From Chitinophagales bacterium (GTDB lineage Bacteria; Bacteroidota; Bacteroidia; Chitinophagales; UBA2359), in contig JACJXU010000002.1 of assembly GCA_020636475.1 (NCBI GenBank), forward strand, positions 273,501 through 337,500: a stretch of 64,000 nucleotides of DNA, given 5' to 3'. Below are positions 43,818-51,638 of this stretch, one piece after another. The notes below the pieces were generated by a model that had not been told where the DNA came from, made no database searches, and was given only the letters and a program-made list of their open reading frames with translations. How positions within the stretch are numbered: the first letter of the stretch is position 1; each line of letters begins with the position of its first letter. A program made the translations under genes and the position numbers.

Positions 43818-44726
43818 TCACCATGTTTCATCAAGAGGAATATGCTCCCAAGCTTTTTTAAAACTTTCTTTATTCGACCGACTGACATTTTGTTTAAAAA
43901 TCTTTTCCATAGTTGTTTCTTTCGATTTATCCTCATAATATTGAAAGGAGCAATAATCTTTCATAAGAGCATAAGCCTCATTTTTGTAAGCGTAAAGTCC
44001 GTTATATGTTTGCGGATAAAGTGACTCCCGCACAATAATAGGTTTGTATCCGTTAATAAATGTATCATTTACTACCATCATATCTTTTTCTCTCATAGCA
44101 AAACCATGATAAAACATTATTTCTCGAAATCCTTTTTCCGGTTCATATAATATAAATATAGGACTGTTATATGCAAGACATTCCGATACGATGAATGGAA
44201 ATTTCCTACATACGTAAGCAATTTTAAATACAGGAAAAGCATCTGTTGGCGTTAGCTGCACTTTTTCCACTTCTAATCCATCTAAATAATTTAGGAGAGA
44301 TTCAACATTGTACCGAATATCTATTTTTTTAATCATTTCTGAAACCGTATTAAAATACTTTGGATAGTCTGGATTGTTCGTATCAATTAACGCCAACTTT
44401 AATACTCTTTGCGCTGCTTCTCGTATAAGAACAGAATCGTAAACAGGAAAAATTATTTTCTTCAATTCAGTTCTCATTCTATGAAAATTTCTCACGGAAT
44501 CAATATACGCTACGGTAGGATGTGGAGGTTTATTTTTCGGCATTGTATAGTTTTCTTGGTAAGATGTTGCTACCAAAAAATCGCGCAAAAAATGAATAGA
44601 ATCTTCAAAACTATGAAAATGGCTTGTTTGAGTTGGTACTGTTGTATGTGGTTTACATTTGGATAAACCTAAGGATAAAACGAAAAGTACCATTATTCCA
44701 AATGGGAAAAATAAATAGTATTTCAT
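43818..44726 (-). CDS. Lipoprotein, family B, copy 1
   Basis: The ATG at 44726 gives 302 residues beginning MKYYLFFPFGIMVLFVLSLG with lipobox LSKC. The mature part starts with HSFEDSIHFLRDFLVATSYQ and contains PVYDSVLIREAAQRVLKLAL, DTFINGYKPIIVRESLY and SNKESFKKAWEHIPLDE. It starts about 8 bp after the stop of the lysozyme-like gene, a spacing that fits translational coupling. Confidence 0.7.
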   Translation of the reverse strand: MKYYLFFPFGIMVLFVLSLGLSKCKPHTTVPTQTSHFHSFEDSIHFLRDFLVATSYQENYTMPKNKPPHPTVAYIDSVRNFHRMRTELKKIIFPVYDSVLIREAAQRVLKLALIDTNNPDYPKYFNTVSEMIKKIDIRYNVESLLNYLDGLEVEKVQLTPTDAFPVFKIAYVCRKFPFIVSECLAYNSPIFILYEPEKGFREIMFYHGFAMREKDMMVVNDTFINGYKPIIVRESLYPQTYNGLYAYKNEAYALMKDYCSFQYYEDKSKETTMEKIFKQNVSRSNKESFKKAWEHIPLDETW

Positions 44727-44734
44727 GATTAGTC

Positions 44735-45382
44735 TCAATATGGTTGAAATTCATTTAATACTAAATCAACATAGTCATAATTTCTTGATAATTCTATAAT
44801 AGAACCATTATTTACTTGAAAAAATGGTTTATTTAACCATTCGCCACTTCCAATTAATTTAACATCATTATTCTCATCCACAACATACTCATAGTCAATT
44901 CGGTATTCATATCCTCCATTCCAAGCTCTTATTATTATTCTCTTTTTTTGATAGTCTGTCAAAGCATATAAATTATCATTTTCTGAAATAGTAATTAAAT
45001 CGTCAATATTAGGCTGTGAAGTAATATTGGCTGATTGTCGATTTTTCGTAGCCTTATCAATAGCAATATTTCTGCTACGAATCAGATATTTATTCATTGC
45101 ACCATAGATATTGTGAATAGATTTTCTTTTTTCAATATAAAAAATTTCAACACTATCTGATATGTGCTTTTTCCAATTCCACTGAGCTTCAAAGGGACAA
45201 GGATCAAGTTGTCCAATGCCTACACCAGCGTTATTTGTCCAATAAGGTTGGTAAGTTAATTTATATTCTTTAGCTATTGGATTTTTTTCTATTTCTTCTT
45301 CATAAAATTGTTTTAACCTGCTTTCATGGTAAAATATAGCTTTTAGAATATCAATTTCATCAATCAAGTTATTTTTATCCAT
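44735..45382 (-). CDS. Lysozyme/transglycosylase-like domain protein (C-terminal part of a split gene)
   Basis: 215 residues. The beginning LKAIFYHESRLKQF followed by NNAGVGIGQLDPCPFEAQWN and WKKHISDS has the layout of lytic-transglycosylase-like domains: a catalytic Glu in a HES context, a GxGxxQL loop and a WNW segment. The rest includes AWNGGYEYRIDYEYVVDE. There is no signal peptide of its own. It is in the same reading frame as the upstream ORF 45389-46015, separated only by TGA and two codons, so the two may be one protein. Family and activity are inferred from motifs only. Confidence 0.55.
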   Translation of the reverse strand: MDKNNLIDEIDILKAIFYHESRLKQFYEEEIEKNPIAKEYKLTYQPYWTNNAGVGIGQLDPCPFEAQWNWKKHISDSVEIFYIEKRKSIHNIYGAMNKYLIRSRNIAIDKATKNRQSANITSQPNIDDLITISENDNLYALTDYQKKRIIIRAWNGGYEYRIDYEYVVDENNDVKLIGSGEWLNKPFFQVNNGSIIELSRNYDYVDLVLNEFQPY

Positions 45383-45388
45383 TATTAC

Positions 45389-46015
45389 TCATAGTTCTTC
45401 TGAAATCATACTTGGTGTAGGGTTTTCTCCTTGTATTTGAAACTGAACACTTTTTAAAAATTTCTTTCCCTCAATTACTGTTATTACCGTAAGTGTTGCA
45501 AGTCCACCTACAATAAGTTCTTTGAAATCAACATTCCAAAAATTTGAGCCAAATGTAATTGACTCTACAGATTTATTATAATAATTCCACTTAGGAGAAG
45601 AATATTTATTGCCCCCATTGCTGGCAGGAACCACATCTTTAGTAATATAATATCCTTCAATTGTTAAATACCATTCTATTTCTGATATTGGTGGAAATAC
45701 TGTAGCTTCATAATCAGGAAGTTTAGAGCAAACTGCTATTTCACAAACAATACTAGGCATGAAAGTATCTATTTCATCCGAAGAGTTTTGAGTTAAAATC
45801 TTAAATACTTCATAAGGATTAGGCGAAATTATTGCAATATCATACAACCCATCTGGGTTTTCTTCATAAAGATTTACGCCAAATTTATTTTGTTGTGACG
45901 TTTCTTCAAACAATCCAAACCACCTATCATAAGCAAAGTTAGTCTTTTTCCAAGGATCTTTAAATTGAGTTTTTATATTTTCAAAATCCTCCCAAGAATT
46001 TTTAAATTTAGCCAT
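45389..46015 (-). CDS. Hypothetical protein, probable N-terminal part of the split lysozyme-like gene
   Basis: 208 residues with no signal peptide. The first 150 residues are of unknown kind (FAYDRWFGLFEETSQQNKFG, IAIISPNPYEVFKILTQ). The C-terminus (KELIVGGLATLTVITVIEGK then KSVQFQIQGENPTPSMI) looks like an Ig-like strand set followed by an IRGxNP-type linker that, as far as I recall, precedes transglycosylase-like domains in other large proteins. After SEEL the frame has TGA, then GTA ATA ATG of the next ORF. A nonsense change or a gene boundary are both possible. Confidence 0.5.
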   Translation of the reverse strand: MAKFKNSWEDFENIKTQFKDPWKKTNFAYDRWFGLFEETSQQNKFGVNLYEENPDGLYDIAIISPNPYEVFKILTQNSSDEIDTFMPSIVCEIAVCSKLPDYEATVFPPISEIEWYLTIEGYYITKDVVPASNGGNKYSSPKWNYYNKSVESITFGSNFWNVDFKELIVGGLATLTVITVIEGKKFLKSVQFQIQGENPTPSMISEEL

Positions 46016-46051
46016 GTTTTATTTTTTTAAAAGAATTGATAAAAAGTGAAA

Positions 46052-46095
46052 AACAACTCCTTCGGCAAAATGCAATATTACTAAAGGAGTTGTTA
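46052..46095 (-). terminator. Terminator after the large cluster protein
   Basis: On the minus strand AACAACTCCTT pairs with AAGGAGTTGTT across a 20-base loop, followed by a T-rich stretch. It lies 13 bp after the stop of the 46108 gene and would partly isolate it from the downstream genes. Confidence 0.75.
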
Positions 46096-46107
46096 TAAAG
46101 TCTATTA

Positions 46108-47574
46108 TTAAACTGTTTCCGTATCTCGTGCTTTGGTAATACTATCAATACAACCACAACCCGATTGTGGAACATCGCAACAATCACCAAATACTTTTTT
46201 GTATAAAGCTGCTTGTTGTAATGGGTCGGTAATGCCACTTATAATCGCCATAGCTTGGCGCATTTTTTCGTTTTCCAAATCAGCCTGATAGGTCGCTGCT
46301 TGTTGTAGCTTGGTATTATAGCAGTCAAGAGCCTCACCTTGTCCTAAAAGTGCATCTACCATTACTGATGGCGTACGCAAAATGCGATTAGTCACATCTA
46401 ATATTATCCCGTGTACTGTTTTTCCATTGTACTCTTGCAGCAAATCCTTGCGTTTGCGCACATAGGAATGCTTTATTGTTTCTGCTGAGGGGTCAATACA
46501 GTTACCCATATCTTCGTCCACTTTTTCAATAAAACTCACTTTCGTTCCTGTGTAATCTACTATATTACAAAGATAGCTGTAAATACTGTTGCTAATCTTT
46601 GTACGACTATCTTGGTCAGGTACTACTTGTTCAAGTAGTTCATCAATATTAGCCAAAGAAGAAACAATCTGGCTCTCCGGATAACCATTGGTATAAACGA
46701 TATGCACATCATCAAGGTAGGTAATGGTAAAGTATTCCTGCAATAACTGACGAAAAACAAAATTTAATACCCTGCTTTTGTTTATGTTTTCTAAAACGCG
46801 GGTAACGGTTTGTTCTGTCTCAGAAATTGATGTTGTTGTAGTATTCGTATTGACCTCTACTTCTCGCACAGAATTAGATTGACTAACATGACTATTCGTT
46901 GCATTAACTAAATTGCTTACTTGCTCCGCCATTGTCTCATTAAGACTGGTTGTGTGATTAAATCCGGCACTATTCGACATTTTTACACCACCACTCACAA
47001 ATCCTAATGACATTTTCCCGGTAGATTCTACGCCAAAAGTAGCAACTAATTCATTTAGTTTACTCATTTCTGTCGTATTTTGATAGGCGGTTTCTGCTTG
47101 AATACTATTCTGCAATTCATTGGCACTACTTTGTGAAAAAGAGTCCAAGACATTTTCAGATTTACTAGCAACTACTTCATTGTGTTGATAGCTTCTGATA
47201 GTAATGGTTGTTTTTTCACCGGGCAACAAACTAAATGTTTTTAGCGTTTTTCCCGCCCCATAATCCCCGAGATAGGAACACATTTTATAATGCAATACTA
47301 TTATAATACGAGGTTTAGGATTTTCGGGGCGTTTGATATAACGCAATTCCGGTGTACCATAAAAATTACAACTCAAAAAAGGGCGATATCCTTCAACAAT
47401 TTTGTTCGCAATGTCCTCTAGCGGAATATTGTCTATGGTAGTAACTACACTATTAGGAGCCACCGAGGCAACAGGCGATGAAAGCGGTGTTTTTTGTACC
47501 ACATTATTACGCAATAACAAATTATTGTTCTGCACAATAGATTTATTAACCGCCCATGAGGTTTCATTTTCCAA
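46108..47574 (-). CDS. Large cytosolic-type protein of unknown function (main part)
   Basis: 488 residues counted from TTG 47574; the frame is open back to a TAA at 47713-47715. It has a domain around residues 70-150 with LPGEKTTITIRSYQHNEVVA, then a Ser/Asn/Thr-rich coiled stretch (about 150-270) with many polar heptads, then VLNFVFRQLLQEYFTITYLD, DVHIVYTNGYPES and a Cys-rich C-terminus (GDCCDVPQSGCGC). No signal peptide. I have seen this layout only in unnamed proteins. It heads the minus-strand cluster and has its own terminator. Confidence 0.6.
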   Translation of the reverse strand: MENETSWAVNKSIVQNNNLLLRNNVVQKTPLSSPVASVAPNSVVTTIDNIPLEDIANKIVEGYRPFLSCNFYGTPELRYIKRPENPKPRIIIVLHYKMCSYLGDYGAGKTLKTFSLLPGEKTTITIRSYQHNEVVASKSENVLDSFSQSSANELQNSIQAETAYQNTTEMSKLNELVATFGVESTGKMSLGFVSGGVKMSNSAGFNHTTSLNETMAEQVSNLVNATNSHVSQSNSVREVEVNTNTTTTSISETEQTVTRVLENINKSRVLNFVFRQLLQEYFTITYLDDVHIVYTNGYPESQIVSSLANIDELLEQVVPDQDSRTKISNSIYSYLCNIVDYTGTKVSFIEKVDEDMGNCIDPSAETIKHSYVRKRKDLLQEYNGKTVHGIILDVTNRILRTPSVMVDALLGQGEALDCYNTKLQQAATYQADLENEKMRQAMAIISGITDPLQQAALYKKVFGDCCDVPQSGCGCIDSITKARDTETV

Positions 47575-47712
47575 ACTGCTAATAATATCTACCGGGTCTT
47601 GTGAGGTAAATTCTGCCCAAAAGTTATCGGCAGGCGGGTCTTGTGTACTGGGTTCAAAAAGTTTTACAGGAATATCTAATAAAGAAAATCCCGTTGCGCC
47701 ATAGCAAGTGCT

Positions 47713-47844
47713 TTACGGCAAGTTGTAATTGAGCACAGAAGCGGCTCCATTGGGATCTAAGGTAGTTAGTGGGCTACCACTAATACAAGGCGTTGGAACT
47801 TTAGTTTCCGCTGGCTTGGTTGGATCGGTTGGATCGATTGGCAT
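47713..47844 (-). CDS. Short ORF in frame with, and upstream of, the large cluster protein
   Basis: ATG 47844 starts MPIDPTDPTKPAETKVPTPC, continues for 43 residues to NYNLP and ends at TAA 47713-47715. The next codons (STCYGATGFSLLDIPVKLFE and on) stay open in the same frame into the 488-residue protein. The proline-rich start and the absence of any other good start suggest that this is the true N-terminus of that protein, cut off by one nonsense codon. Confidence 0.55.
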   Translation of the reverse strand: MPIDPTDPTKPAETKVPTPCISGSPLTTLDPNGAASVLNYNLP

Positions 47845-48091
47845 GATTAATTTTTTTAAAATGAATAAATAATTTCGTCTCTAAATTTCGTACGAACACC
47901 ATGATAACTTGACATTTAAATTAAATATTGTATGCCCAACAAAAAAAAATTAATTTTTTTTAAAAATCTGTTTTAAAGACTGTTTAAACTAAAAAAATGA
48001 GTACATAACACACAAGCAAACCACTATCTTTCCCCATAAAACCCCAAGTTCACCAATTTGTAAGTTATTTTTGTAAATTTGGCACAAATTT

Positions 48092-48964
48092 TTGCCATTG
48101 ATAAGTTTATCCGACAATATCACCTACAAAAAACTACTCATCAAATATACCAACTCCGCCTCGCGGTTTATGGTTATAGACGGTGCCATGATTCACTATC
48201 GCGATGAAGGAAGCGGCTACCCAATTTTGCTTATTCACGGCTCGTTTTCTTCCTTGCACACCTTCAATGCTTGGGCAAATGAGTTGAGCCTTCATTATCG
48301 TGTCATTCGCTTGGATTTGCAAGGCTTTGGCTTGTCCGACCCGCGCGAATACATCGAAAATCCGGTGGAAGAGTTCAAAAGTTTGCTCACCCGATTTCTC
48401 AACATTTTGGGCGTTTACAACTGCCATATTGCCGGAAGTTCGCTTGGTGGCTGGATTGCGTGGGAATTTGCGCTGGCTTACCCGGAACGCATCAAAAAAC
48501 TCGTTCTCATTGACGCGGCGGGCTACTTGGACAAAGACAATATTCCGCTTCCCTTCAAAATGGCGCAAGCACCCTTTGCCGGAAGTATGATGCGTATGGC
48601 ACTGCGCCGCGACCTTATCGAATATTTTATTAAGCAAGTATATGCCGATGCCTCCAAAATAAGTACGCAATTAATAGATCGTTACTACGAACTCTTTATG
48701 CGCAAAGGTAATCCCGAAGCGTTTATCAGTTTGGTAAATGCGCGCTACAAAGACCATTCGCTGCATCTTAAACATCTCCAAACGCCCACACTTATTCTTT
48801 GGGGCGAAGCCGACAAATGGTTGGGTATCAAAAACGCATATCGCTTCGAAAAAGACATTCCTTTTGCCGAACTTATTACTTATCCGAATGTAGGACACGT
48901 GCCGATGGAGGAAATTCCCGAGAAAAGTGTACACGATGTAATTCGTTTTTTAAACAAAAAATAA
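48092..48964 (+). CDS. Alpha/beta hydrolase
   Basis: 290 residues. The fold and catalytic triad can be read: oxyanion segment ILLIHGSFSSLHTFN, nucleophile Ser in HIAGSSLGGWIAWEFAL, Asp in LILWGEADKWLG and His in PNVGHVPMEE. The family hydrolyses esters or related bonds. The start is a TTG at 48092 or 48098; an ATG at about 48170 would cut off the N-terminal helix that is usual in such proteins. The substrate is unknown. It is followed by dnaK with a 160 bp gap. Confidence 0.88.
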   Translation: MPLISLSDNITYKKLLIKYTNSASRFMVIDGAMIHYRDEGSGYPILLIHGSFSSLHTFNAWANELSLHYRVIRLDLQGFGLSDPREYIENPVEEFKSLLTRFLNILGVYNCHIAGSSLGGWIAWEFALAYPERIKKLVLIDAAGYLDKDNIPLPFKMAQAPFAGSMMRMALRRDLIEYFIKQVYADASKISTQLIDRYYELFMRKGNPEAFISLVNARYKDHSLHLKHLQTPTLILWGEADKWLGIKNAYRFEKDIPFAELITYPNVGHVPMEEIPEKSVHDVIRFLNKK

Positions 48965-49053
48965 AACTGCCTTTTTGGCATATTTTTTACATTTTGTCAT
49001 ATCTATTCCTACAAAAATTGCCATTTTATCCGCTAAATATGCCTTTTTTTGCC

Positions 49054-49070
49054 TTGGCACAGCAATTGAA
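49054..49070 (+). promoter_or_regulatory. Sigma-54-like -24/-12 match upstream of dnaK
   Basis: TTGGCAC at 49054-49060, five bases, then TTGAA. This fits the -24 element exactly and the -12 element (TTGCW) with one mismatch. It is about 57 bases before the dnaK start. It could be chance in AT-rich sequence. Confidence 0.25.
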
Positions 49071-49126
49071 GGATAGGGAGTAATTATTTAAAAATCAATT
49101 ATTAAACTTTTATAAATATTTAGCAA

Positions 49127-51013
49127 ATGAGTAAAATTATAGGTATAGACTTAGGAACAACCAATTCTTGCGTAGCTGTAATGGAGGGCAACGAGCCAGT
49201 TGTAATTCCAAACGACGAAGGAAGAAGAACCACGCCTTCTATTGTAGCCTTTTTGGATAATGGCGAGCGCAAAGTTGGTGATGCCGCAAAGCGTCAGGCA
49301 ATTACCAATCCGGTAAACACCATTCAATCTATCAAAAGATTTATGGGACAACGCTATTCGGATATAAAAAATGAAGTAGATAAGGTTTCGTACAAAATAG
49401 TGCGCGGCGACAACGATACCGTGCGTGTGGACATTAACAGCCGCATGTACACGCCACAAGAAATTTCGGCAATGGTTTTGCAAAAAATGAAAAAAACTGC
49501 CGAGGATTATTTGGGTCAGGAAGTAACGCGTGCCGTAATTACCGTACCTGCTTACTTCAACGATTCTCAGCGTCAGGCAACTATTGAAGCCGGAGCTATT
49601 GCAGGACTTAAAGTAGAGCGTATTGTAAACGAGCCTACCGCAGCCGCTTTGGCGTATGGTTTGGACAAGCAACACAAAGACATGAAAATTGCCGTGTTCG
49701 ACTTAGGTGGTGGTACATTCGATATTTCTATCCTTGAGTTGGGCGGTGGTGTGTTTGAAGTATTGGCTACCAATGGCGATACACACTTAGGCGGAGACGA
49801 TTTTGACCAAGTAATTATTGACTGGTTGGCAGATGAATTTAAACAACAAGAAAATATAGACTTGCGCAAAGACCCTATGGCTTTGCAACGCTTGAAAGAA
49901 GCTGCCGAAAAAGCAAAAATTGAACTTTCGGGTTCCAGCGAAACGGAGATTAACTTACCTTATGTTACGGCTACGCAAAGCGGACCTAAACACTTGGTAA
50001 AAAAATTGAGCCGTGCGAAATTTGAGCAACTCGCGGACGAACTTGTAGAACGCACCCTTGAGCCTTGCCGCAAAGCATTGAAAGATGCAGGCCTTGGTAC
50101 ACAAGATGTTGATGAAGTAATTTTGGTAGGTGGTTCTACGCGTATTCCTAAAATTCAGGAAGTAGTAGATAAATTTTTCGGTAAAAAACCTTCTAAAGGT
50201 GTAAATCCTGATGAAGTAGTTGCCGTAGGTGCTGCCATTCAGGGCGGTATTATGAGCGGTGATGTAAACAGCGACATTGTGTTGCTTGATGTAACGCCAC
50301 TTTCTTTGGGCTTGGAAACGATGGGCGGTGTTTTCACCAAACTTATTGAAGCCAACACTACCATTCCTACACGCAAGTCGCAAGTGTTTAGTACAGCAAT
50401 GGACAATCAGCCTACGGTAGAAATTCACGTATTGCAAGGCGAGCGTTCTATGGCACAGTACAACAAATCTATCGGAAAATTCCACTTGGGCGATATTCCG
50501 CCAGCACCGAGAGGCGTGCCGCAAATTGAAGTAACTTTCGACCTTGATGCCAATGGCGTACTGAATGTAAGTGCCAAAGACAAAGGGACGGGCAAAGAAC
50601 AAAGTATTCGCATTGAGGCTTCTACCGGATTGAGCGACGAGGAAATTCAAAGAATGCGCAACGAAGCAAAAGCCAACGAAACAGCCGACAAAGAAGCGCG
50701 TGAGCGCGTAGAAAAATTGAACCAAGCCGATTCGTTGATTTTCCAAACCGAAAAACAACTAAAAGACTATGGCGACAAAATTCCTGCGGACAAAAAAGGA
50801 GCGATTGAAACCGCTTTGGCGAGCTTGAAAACAGCACACCAAACGCAAGATATTGCCGGTGTAGATGCAGCGATGGAACAACTTAACCATGCTTGGGAAG
50901 CCGCTTCGCAAGATATTTATCAGGCGCAGCAACAACAAGGCACCGAAAATACTACTGCTAATGCCAGTGGTACTGCCGATGCAGAAGTACAAGATGCGGA
51001 AGTGATTGAGTAA
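49127..51013 (+). CDS. dnaK: Molecular chaperone DnaK (Hsp70)
   Basis: 628 residues. The N-terminal actin-like ATPase has [35 protein letters not shown] and [16 protein letters not shown]; the substrate-binding domain has [20 protein letters not shown] and the lid ends in an Ala/Gln/Thr-rich tail with [11 protein letters not shown]. It folds proteins with DnaJ and GrpE, which are not in this window. The length and sequence are normal. A terminator follows at 51042-51074. Confidence 0.98.
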   Translation: MSKIIGIDLGTTNSCVAVMEGNEPVVIPNDEGRRTTPSIVAFLDNGERKVGDAAKRQAITNPVNTIQSIKRFMGQRYSDIKNEVDKVSYKIVRGDNDTVRVDINSRMYTPQEISAMVLQKMKKTAEDYLGQEVTRAVITVPAYFNDSQRQATIEAGAIAGLKVERIVNEPTAAALAYGLDKQHKDMKIAVFDLGGGTFDISILELGGGVFEVLATNGDTHLGGDDFDQVIIDWLADEFKQQENIDLRKDPMALQRLKEAAEKAKIELSGSSETEINLPYVTATQSGPKHLVKKLSRAKFEQLADELVERTLEPCRKALKDAGLGTQDVDEVILVGGSTRIPKIQEVVDKFFGKKPSKGVNPDEVVAVGAAIQGGIMSGDVNSDIVLLDVTPLSLGLETMGGVFTKLIEANTTIPTRKSQVFSTAMDNQPTVEIHVLQGERSMAQYNKSIGKFHLGDIPPAPRGVPQIEVTFDLDANGVLNVSAKDKGTGKEQSIRIEASTGLSDEEIQRMRNEAKANETADKEARERVEKLNQADSLIFQTEKQLKDYGDKIPADKKGAIETALASLKTAHQTQDIAGVDAAMEQLNHAWEAASQDIYQAQQQQGTENTTANASGTADAEVQDAEVIE

Positions 51014-51041
51014 AAGAATCTTAGTTTTTAGAACGATATTT

Positions 51042-51074
51042 GAGAGGTTGTCTGAAAAGGCAGCCTCTTTTTTT
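51042..51074 (+). terminator. Intrinsic terminator of dnaK
   Basis: GAGGTTGTC pairs with GGCAGCCTC across TGAAAA, followed by seven T. It lies 29 bp after the dnaK stop. Confidence 0.9.
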
Positions 51075-51090
51075 GTAGAACAAACAATTT

Positions 51091-51255
51091 ATGCCAAAAC
51101 GGTAGTAAAGTTGCGTATATAAAAATGAAACCATTTTGTCATTCCGACCAAAGGGAGGAATCTCAGCCCAAACATTTTAGATTTCTCCCTTTGGTCGAAA
51201 AGACACTTGGAACTATTTATTATTAATACATAATGATTATTCGATTTTAGTATTA
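51091..51255 (+). repeat. Dispersed element type B
   Basis: 165 bp. The left end ATGCCAAAACGGTAGTAAAG resembles the right terminus of type A, and the right end, read in reverse, TACTAAAATCGAATAATC matches the left terminus of type A. The core is different: a 19-bp stem (51145-51163 with 51179-51197, one G:T pair) containing CGACCAAAGGGAG and CTCCCTTTGGTCG around a 15-base loop. The core resembles hairpin repeats seen between genes in other Bacteroidota. Confidence 0.75.
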
Positions 51256-51272
51256 GTCTGCTAAGTGGATTA

Positions 51273-51571
51273 ATACCAAAACAGTATGAAAGTTGCGTAT
51301 TGGTTTAGGAATTATTAAGGGTAAGTATCTGCCCGAAACTTTGGGGGCAAATCTATGCTTGGGGACTTCTTCATTTTCTTTGCTTGTCCAAAGAAAACGA
51401 AGCAAAAGAAACGGCACTTTTTCAAGGTATTTTTGCCCTTGCAGGGCAAAACCGCAGTTTTTGGGCTAAATTTTTTCCAAGGCTTCAAAAATTTTTAACA
51501 CCAAAAACTGCTATACGGCGAAAAAAGATTTTACCCTTCTTTAATACGCAATAGCTATTCTATTTTGGTAT
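51273..51571 (-). repeat. Dispersed element type A, copy 4
   Basis: 299 bp in the reverse orientation relative to copies 1-3, from ATACCAAAACAGTATGAAAG to GCTATTCTATTTTGGTAT. It keeps both internal hairpins. It lies 17 bp after the type B element in the gap between dnaK and the flippase gene. Apart from the terminator and these two elements the gap 51014-51638 holds nothing recognisable. Confidence 0.85.
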
Positions 51572-51638
51572 AATTTGATAGAATCTTGCCTAAAACTTGC
51601 TTATTTTTGCCTAAATTTTCTTCACTACAATAAATACT

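Noticed and set aside
49955..50758. 267-residue ORF antisense to dnaK
   Set aside because: It mirrors the codon pattern of dnaK and has no domain; a shadow frame.
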